Of a stretch of 64,000 nt of DNA, positions 59,002 through 64,000 are shown piece after piece. Source of the DNA: CAVQND01 sp049518415 (GTDB taxonomy: Bacteria; Verrucomicrobiota; Verrucomicrobiia; Limisphaerales; UBA8199); assembly GCA_049518415.1 (NCBI GenBank), contig JBEKRX010000010.1, forward strand, positions 33,657-97,656, read 5' to 3'. The notes under the pieces were generated by a model that ran no database searches, was not told the origin of the DNA, and saw only the letters and a program-made list of their open reading frames with translations. Made by a program: the position numbers and the translations under genes. Each line of letters starts with the position of its first letter. Positions within the stretch are counted from its first letter, which is position 1.

Positions 59002-61221
59002 GTGAGAGTTTACACCCTGGGAATCTTCGGAGCAGTTATCATCTGCGCGTCTGCGTTTCGAGCAGCGGCCATACTCGCCAGCCTACTGGCTGCTATTATT
59101 GTCACTTCTGCGCCCGGGTGCCAGGCCCAGGCGGCTTTGGTCCTGGGGAACGCGAATCCACAAACCTACGGATTGCCCAACGATCTGCATGTGGTCTTGG
59201 CCAGCGAACTGCCAAGCTCCGCCACCTGGTATTGCCTCCGGCACTGGCAGGAGCTGCCGCCAAGCCCCTTCGACTGGTGCGCCGGACGAACCGATGTTTC
59301 GTACTACGTCTCGCCTTCCTTGGGCGCTGCTATAGTCTTCGTCGATGACCCAGCTTTGGACGCGGCGCTGGAACCGTCGTCCAGCGCGAGCGCGGCGGGC
59401 CTCGGCGTCGGCCCCTTGAGCGACGGCGGGCCGCCCCCGCCCGGGGGAGGCGGCGGGGGCGGCGGCGGCGGGGGAGCGCCGCCGCCCGTTGGTCCCCCGC
59501 CGGGTTACCAAACCAACCATCTATGGCTCCAGATTTTTCCCGACACGAACTTGACGGGCTACGCGGACCTGATCCTGCACAACGCGACGAACTACATGTA
59601 TTACTACCAGCTTCTCAGCAAGACAAACTTGATCGCCCCGTGGCTGGGCGGCTGGGCCTTGGGCGAAGTAAAACAGCTTCCTTCCGGGACGAACGATATA
59701 TGGTTCACGCCCGTTATTTGCACCAACCCGCCGAACAGCTTCTTCCGGGCCGTTGGCGCACCCTACATAGCCTCGGTCGCAACCTCGCTCAAACCAGACG
59801 GTTCTCATGCCATCGAACCGTCATCTCCTGGGGGCACCGATGGCAGAAACGCCGATTTTTACATCCAAGTCAATCCAGCCCTCACCAGCAGTTTGAAGGT
59901 TTCTTACTCCACGAGCGGCACCGCGATTAACGGCGTTGATTACACTAACTGCGTCGGCTCGGTCGTCATCGCCCCCGGTGGGCCGACAAGCGTCACAAAC
60001 ATTACAGTAATACCGCTGAATGACGGCCTGATCGATTTTGACAGGTTCGCGGTGTTCACGCTGGTTCAGACCAACGGCTGCGGTTACGTGGTGGACACCA
60101 ACATTTCAGACGGTCGGGATACCATCAGCATCATCATCAGCGATAATTTCAAAACCAACATCCTCTGCAAGGTAGCGCCGAACACCAACCAAACCGATCT
60201 GTTTCTTTACAATGAATTAGGTGGAATCGATTACTTTGCCCCGTCCAACTGCCTGGTGCTTTCTATGGGCTACGGGGGAACAATTTATCCCGATTTTGCC
60301 CTCCTGCGCACCAACAATAACAACAGCATTACGTGGTGGTCAGGCATAACAAACGTAGGAGGAGGACCCGAAGTAAAGATCGCCACGGTCAAATCCACAA
60401 CCAATGGCTTCACCAGCGGGGACCTGTTTTTTGGCAACGGCTACCCAGGCGGCATCGGATGGCTATCCGCGAGCGGAACGACATCAAACCTCAACTGGGC
60501 GACGCTCAACGAGCCCACCACCAACAATATACCCCTCTATGTGGCCGGGGACCTCTACGTGGACCAGACCGGAATCTGGGGCAACGATTTGCTGGCGGTG
60601 ACGGGAAATTCGCTTGATTGCCTTGATGGGGCGTCTTACGCCTCTCGTGGGGTGTGGCGCATTGGTCCGCTAAACACCAACACCATGCAGATCACCCGCA
60701 TTACAGGGTACCATCTGGAAGGGCTGCTGACCGTGCCCACCAATTCATGCTACGGCCCGTGGGCGGGCAAGCTGCTGACCGGGGATGAATGCCAAAACCT
60801 CATCTACGCCATCGACACCAACGGCTTCGTCCAGCCTTACAGCCTGCCCAACGGTTTCGGCGTGGGCATCTCACCCGACACGTTCAGGCTCATTCCGACA
60901 AACCAGGACCTTTACTGCTGCGCAGATTTATCAGGGAACAATTTAGGCGGCGGAAGCTTAATCCTCAAGCTGTCCCGGCAGTTGCTCACGAATTATGTTG
61001 GCGACGTTCTCATCTCCCAATCGGGGGAACTTTACAGCAACGCACCGCCCGCAGAGTACATTGTGCGGTGGAATGAAACCAAAACCAATTTTGACACCTG
61101 GACCATTCTTTTGATTGAACCTAATACCTGCTACACGAGCGACGGGACCACCACAAATGGTACTTGGTTCGTTGAAAAGGCAGCCTTCGCTCCGGTCAGT
61201 ATGCCCGTCCTCCCGCCGTAA
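59002..61221 (+). CDS. secreted surface protein with Calx-beta-like domain and Pro/Gly linker
   Basis: With GTG at 59002 the protein has 739 residues and begins with a hydrophobic segment (FGAVIICASAFRAAAILASLLAAIIVTSAPG) and Cys-Gln-Ala, suggestive of a signal peptide or lipoprotein-like start. Residues ~100-150 form a Pro/Gly-rich linker with an 11-glycine run. At ~260-380 is a Calx-beta-like domain: IEPSSPGGTDGRNADFYIQV, GVDYTNCVGSVVIAPGG, VIPLNDGLIDFDRFAVFTLV. The C-terminal ~350 residues form a beta-rich region with no family that I recognise. GC content is lower than that of its neighbours. It is likely a cell-surface adhesion or cargo protein. Confidence 0.65.
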   Translation: MRVYTLGIFGAVIICASAFRAAAILASLLAAIIVTSAPGCQAQAALVLGNANPQTYGLPNDLHVVLASELPSSATWYCLRHWQELPPSPFDWCAGRTDVSYYVSPSLGAAIVFVDDPALDAALEPSSSASAAGLGVGPLSDGGPPPPGGGGGGGGGGGAPPPVGPPPGYQTNHLWLQIFPDTNLTGYADLILHNATNYMYYYQLLSKTNLIAPWLGGWALGEVKQLPSGTNDIWFTPVICTNPPNSFFRAVGAPYIASVATSLKPDGSHAIEPSSPGGTDGRNADFYIQVNPALTSSLKVSYSTSGTAINGVDYTNCVGSVVIAPGGPTSVTNITVIPLNDGLIDFDRFAVFTLVQTNGCGYVVDTNISDGRDTISIIISDNFKTNILCKVAPNTNQTDLFLYNELGGIDYFAPSNCLVLSMGYGGTIYPDFALLRTNNNNSITWWSGITNVGGGPEVKIATVKSTTNGFTSGDLFFGNGYPGGIGWLSASGTTSNLNWATLNEPTTNNIPLYVAGDLYVDQTGIWGNDLLAVTGNSLDCLDGASYASRGVWRIGPLNTNTMQITRITGYHLEGLLTVPTNSCYGPWAGKLLTGDECQNLIYAIDTNGFVQPYSLPNGFGVGISPDTFRLIPTNQDLYCCADLSGNNLGGGSLILKLSRQLLTNYVGDVLISQSGELYSNAPPAEYIVRWNETKTNFDTWTILLIEPNTCYTSDGTTTNGTWFVEKAAFAPVSMPVLPP

Positions 61222-61263
61222 AATCGTCGCACGAACGCGGTACGTCGTTTACGATTTTGAATT

Positions 61264-62586
61264 ATGCAGAAAAACATAAAATTCAACCTGGCGCTGCTTT
61301 TGGCGATAACGCTGCCCGCCGCAACGGAAGCCCAGTTCACTTACACGACCAATAACGGCGCAATTACCATCACAGAATACACTGGTCCTGGCGGCGCGGT
61401 GATCATTCCAAGCGAGATCGACGCCTTGCCCGTCATCACAATCGGAGGCTACTTCGACAACGGCTTCTTCTTCGGTGCGTTCTATGGCTGCACGGGCCTC
61501 GCCAGCGTCACGATCCCCAACAGCGTCACCAGCATCGGGGACTGGGCGTTCTACGGCTGCACCGGCCTCGCCAGCGTCACGATCCCCAACAGCGTCACCA
61601 GCATCGGGGAGTGGGCGTTCCAATGGTGCACCAGCCTGATCAGCGTCACGATTCCTGATAGTGTCACCCGCATCGGGGAAGGGGTGTTCGCTGACTGCAC
61701 TAGTTTGACAGCAATCACAGTGGATGGGCTCAATCCCTTCTATAGTAGTATGGATGGCATCTTATTCAACAAAGACCAGACCACGCTTATCCAGTGTCCG
61801 GGAATCAAAGCTGGAGCCTACACGATCCCCAACAGCGTCACCAGCATCGGGGACTGGGCGTTTGACTACTGCTCAAGCCTGGCCAGCGTCACGATCCCCG
61901 GGAGCGTCACGAGCATCGGGGGGTGGGCATTCCAACGCTGCACTAATTTGGCCAGCGTCACAATTCCCAACAGCGTCACGAGCATCGAGATGGGCGCGTT
62001 CTGTGCCTGCACGAGCCTGACCAACATTACAATTCCGAATAGCGTCACCATCATCAAGTATGCGGTGTTCGCTGGCTGCGGCCTCGCCAGCGTCACGATC
62101 CCCAACAGCGTCACCAGCATCGAGGAGGACGCGTTCTATGGCTGCATGGGCCTGACCAACATTACAATCCCGAATAGCGTCACCAACATCGGGGGCTGGG
62201 CGTTCTATGGCTGCATGGGCCTGACGGAACTCTATTTCAACGGCAACGCTCCAAGCCTCGGTTTGGCTACATTCTCCGGTGACACCAACGCGACCGTCTA
62301 TTATTTGCCGGGAACCACCGGCTGGGGTCCGACGTTTGGCGGGCTTCCGACCGTGCTGTGGAACGCGCAGGCGCAGCCCGGCAGCTTTGGCGTTCAGACC
62401 AATCAATTTGGGTTCACCATCACCGGGACCAGCAACCTGGTCGTCGTGGTGGAGGCCAGCACCAACCTGGCCAATCCCGCCTGGTCCCCGCTGGCCACGG
62501 AGACCCTCACCGGCGACTCGTTCTATTTCAGCGATCCCCAGTGGACGAATTATCCAGCCCGTTTCTACCGCCTGCGCTGGCCCTGA
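61264..62586 (+). CDS. BspA-type leucine-rich-repeat surface protein
   Basis: The 440-residue protein has a signal peptide (FNLALLLAITLPAATEAQ) followed by an array of ~10 BspA-like (LRR_5) repeats of 23 residues, mostly SVTIPNSVTSIG-x-WAF-x-CTGLA, from ~75 to ~330. Nearby DNA copies are almost identical, suggesting recent expansion. The C-terminal ~70 residues (FTITGTSNLVVVVEASTNL ... FYFSDPQWTNYPARFYRLRWP) are a small beta module common at the end of verrucomicrobial exported proteins, possibly a sorting signal. BspA-like proteins bind host or matrix proteins. It follows the Calx-beta gene by 42 bp, so the two may be an operon. Confidence 0.85.
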   Translation: MQKNIKFNLALLLAITLPAATEAQFTYTTNNGAITITEYTGPGGAVIIPSEIDALPVITIGGYFDNGFFFGAFYGCTGLASVTIPNSVTSIGDWAFYGCTGLASVTIPNSVTSIGEWAFQWCTSLISVTIPDSVTRIGEGVFADCTSLTAITVDGLNPFYSSMDGILFNKDQTTLIQCPGIKAGAYTIPNSVTSIGDWAFDYCSSLASVTIPGSVTSIGGWAFQRCTNLASVTIPNSVTSIEMGAFCACTSLTNITIPNSVTIIKYAVFAGCGLASVTIPNSVTSIEEDAFYGCMGLTNITIPNSVTNIGGWAFYGCMGLTELYFNGNAPSLGLATFSGDTNATVYYLPGTTGWGPTFGGLPTVLWNAQAQPGSFGVQTNQFGFTITGTSNLVVVVEASTNLANPAWSPLATETLTGDSFYFSDPQWTNYPARFYRLRWP

Positions 62587-62606
62587 ATCAGAAAATGACG
62601 GGAACG

Positions 62607-62643
62607 GACTTTTTGTGCAGAATCCGCACCTGCACAAAAAGTC
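62607..62643 (+). terminator. bidirectional terminator-like hairpin
   Basis: GACTTTTTGTGCA (62607-62619) and TGCACAAAAAGTC (62631-62643) are perfect 13-bp arms with an 11-nt loop. It lies 21 bp after the LRR stop, between convergent genes, so it can stop both strands. A partial repeat, TTTTTTGTGCAAA, follows at ~62658-62670. Confidence 0.6.
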
Positions 62644-62827
62644 ACGTCAAATCGAGGTTTTTTGTGCAAAGCCCCCCCAACCCCTGGGCGGGGCGAAAAA
62701 CCTCGCCGAAACAATTCAGGCCCGCAATTCCGCGCGGGCGCTTCACGCTCCACCCGGTTCAGACGCCGCCTCGCAGGATTCATCCCCCGGTGAATCGTCA
62801 GTGTTTGTCGAGCGGCTCACCGTCCGC

Positions 62828-63823
62828 TCACGGCAGACCCGGGGCCGAGCCAGCCGCCGCGCCCAGCTTGAGCAGCGGGGCGAGCACAGGGCCGGGCACT
62901 GGCAGCACCGTCCCGTGGCGGGCGCCCGGGGGCATCGCCAGGCGGTCGGTGACGTCTTGCCAGTGAACCAGGTCCTTGGAGGTCATCGCGCCATAATGCT
63001 GGTCCCGGTAACAATCGAAATAGACTATGTATTGGTCGCCCAGCCGAAGGGCGGTCGGGCCCTCGACCCAGGCGGGGGTGAAGGGCGGGCCGGGGGGTCC
63101 GAAGGGCCCCTCGGCCTGGTCGCTCACCGCCATGCGCAACTGCTTCCTGGGCGGCTTGGCCGTTTCATCCTTGAACAGCAGGTGGAAACGGCCATCGGCG
63201 CGCAGGAGCGTGGCATCGATCACGTTGAAACCGGGGTCGTAATACAGGCGCGTCGGCCCGAACGTCTGGAAGTCCTTGGTGGTGGTGCAATACATCCGGT
63301 GGTTGTAGTGGTTCTCCGCCTGCCCGGCCGTTTCGGTAAATTTATTGGTCACCGTGCTGGCCCAGAAGATGAGGAACTGCTCTTTCTGCCCGTCCCAGGT
63401 CACTTCCGGCGCCCAGCAATTCAAGGTGGCCGGCTCATCGGCCATGACCAGGAGCGCCTGCTGCTCCGACCAGTGGAGCAAGTCCTTCGACGCCGCGTAA
63501 CCGATGGTCCGGCCATTCCAGGCGGTCGTCCAAACCATGTGGAACGTGCCCTCCGGGGCGCGCAGCAGGCAGGGGTCGCGCATGAGCTTGGATTCGCCAA
63601 CCTCAGGCTGGAGCAGGCTGCGGCCGCCGTTGAGCGTTTCCCAGCGGTAACCGTCGCGGCTCCAGGCCAGGTGCAGGCCATCCTCGCCGTTGCCCACGAA
63701 GTAGGAGAACAGGTAGCAGACCTCAGCCAGGGCAGGCGACTCGCCCGCCACGGCCAAACCCGCAAACAGAAGCAGGGCCAGGCAGGTTGGGAGTTTGCCG
63801 CCAACGCATCGCGCCAGGTTCAT
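62828..63823 (-). CDS. secreted GH43-like glycosidase
   Basis: Start ATG at 63823 gives 331 residues with a signal peptide (LPTCLALLLFAGLAVAGESPALA); an in-frame upstream ATG at 63868 is less likely. The blades match the GH43/GH117-like five-bladed propeller: MRDPCLLRAPEGTFHMVWTT (Asp83, base position), YAASKDLLHWSE, NCWAPEVTWDGQKEQFLIFWAS, NVIDATLLRADGRFHLLFKDE (Asp203) and VEGPTALRLGDQYIVYFDCY (Glu254, acid position). The Asp/Asp/Glu triad is in place. It probably acts as an arabinosidase/xylosidase type enzyme outside the cytoplasm. It is transcribed towards the LRR gene. The sequence upstream of its start to the window end shows no gene. Confidence 0.85.
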   Translation of the reverse strand: MNLARCVGGKLPTCLALLLFAGLAVAGESPALAEVCYLFSYFVGNGEDGLHLAWSRDGYRWETLNGGRSLLQPEVGESKLMRDPCLLRAPEGTFHMVWTTAWNGRTIGYAASKDLLHWSEQQALLVMADEPATLNCWAPEVTWDGQKEQFLIFWASTVTNKFTETAGQAENHYNHRMYCTTTKDFQTFGPTRLYYDPGFNVIDATLLRADGRFHLLFKDETAKPPRKQLRMAVSDQAEGPFGPPGPPFTPAWVEGPTALRLGDQYIVYFDCYRDQHYGAMTSKDLVHWQDVTDRLAMPPGARHGTVLPVPGPVLAPLLKLGAAAGSAPGLP

Positions 63824-64000
63824 AGCCTCAGTAAAAGCGAAACCCGCCGCCCAGGCAAGGGAGACCATCCAGAGCAGCGCGGGGTCGAGTGGAGTGGAGG
63901 CGCGCCCAGTTTAGGCCGACGGCTTCCGTTGTTTCTGCTCTTTCGAGCATCGTGGCAAACAACCGCCAGGCCATGCCGAACGTTTCCTCCACCCCCTCTA

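Noticed and set aside
61480..62220. Possible CRISPR array because of regular direct repeats
   Set aside because: The repeats are in frame and encode a BspA leucine-rich-repeat protein; there are no unique spacers and no cas genes.

Overview
The window looks like a chromosome segment of a Verrucomicrobiota bacterium, probably the Limisphaerales/Pedosphaera side. This is inferred from gene style, not from a marker gene. The clues are high GC, a prepilin-type protein ending in a His-X9-Asp-Gly motif, many large secreted glycoside hydrolases each beside sugar genes, a MoxR/DUF58/BatA/VWA operon, verrucomicrobial small excisionase-like HTH proteins, and intergenic GC-rich palindromes. Pyruvate phosphate dikinase and a heterodisulfide-reductase/MetFV operon suggest an anaerobic or facultative, polysaccharide-degrading life.

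Layout. 1-2.7 kb: cell-surface polysaccharide genes (3' end of UDP-galactopyranose mutase, a GT4 and a WecG/TagA-type glycosyltransferase). 2.9-4.8 kb: a GH27-like alpha-galactosidase on a fibre-like stalk. 5.2-12.3 kb: a tight MoxR ATPase / DUF58 / BatA-like / VWA-PA14 envelope operon. 12.6-16.1 kb: a GH127 enzyme and a pilin-like protein. 16.4-21.7 kb: central metabolism (ppdK, transaldolase, NAD(P)H-dependent alcohol dehydrogenase). 21.9-26.0 kb: two secreted TIM-barrel-like proteins.

26.1-31.4 kb is accessory DNA. It holds two paralogous HigBA toxin-antitoxin modules, each facing and overlapping a small HTH gene (the second copy has a nonsense mutation). It also holds a 55-bp 3' fragment of a tRNA-Gly(GCC) gene, and the first copy of a 222-bp dispersed repeat whose second copy lies 23 kb away at 51.2 kb. 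31.8-36.0 kb: an SDR / MFS transporter / glycosidase operon, followed by gene and integrase remnants.

36.75-51.1 kb is the most notable part: ten co-directional, mostly overlapping or abutting genes. They encode an MvhD-like protein, MetF, two FMN glutamate-synthase-like proteins (one degenerate), a class-II amidotransferase fused to a GXGXG domain, HdrC, HdrB, a 1498-residue tandem HdrA with an embedded GltD/NfnB-type NAD(P)H module, a second MvhD, and MetV. It resembles the MetFV-HdrABC-MvhD methylene-tetrahydrofolate reductase complex of acetogens, with a glutamate-synthase set added. It may couple NAD(P)H, folate C1 units and amidotransfer.

51.6-64 kb returns to carbohydrate and surface functions: a nucleoside-hydrolase/double-sialidase fusion, a beta-helix protein, a POT peptide transporter, a Calx-beta protein with a promoter that implies a leaderless mRNA, a BspA-type leucine-rich-repeat protein, and a GH43-like enzyme. 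All functions are read from sequence motifs without database searches.
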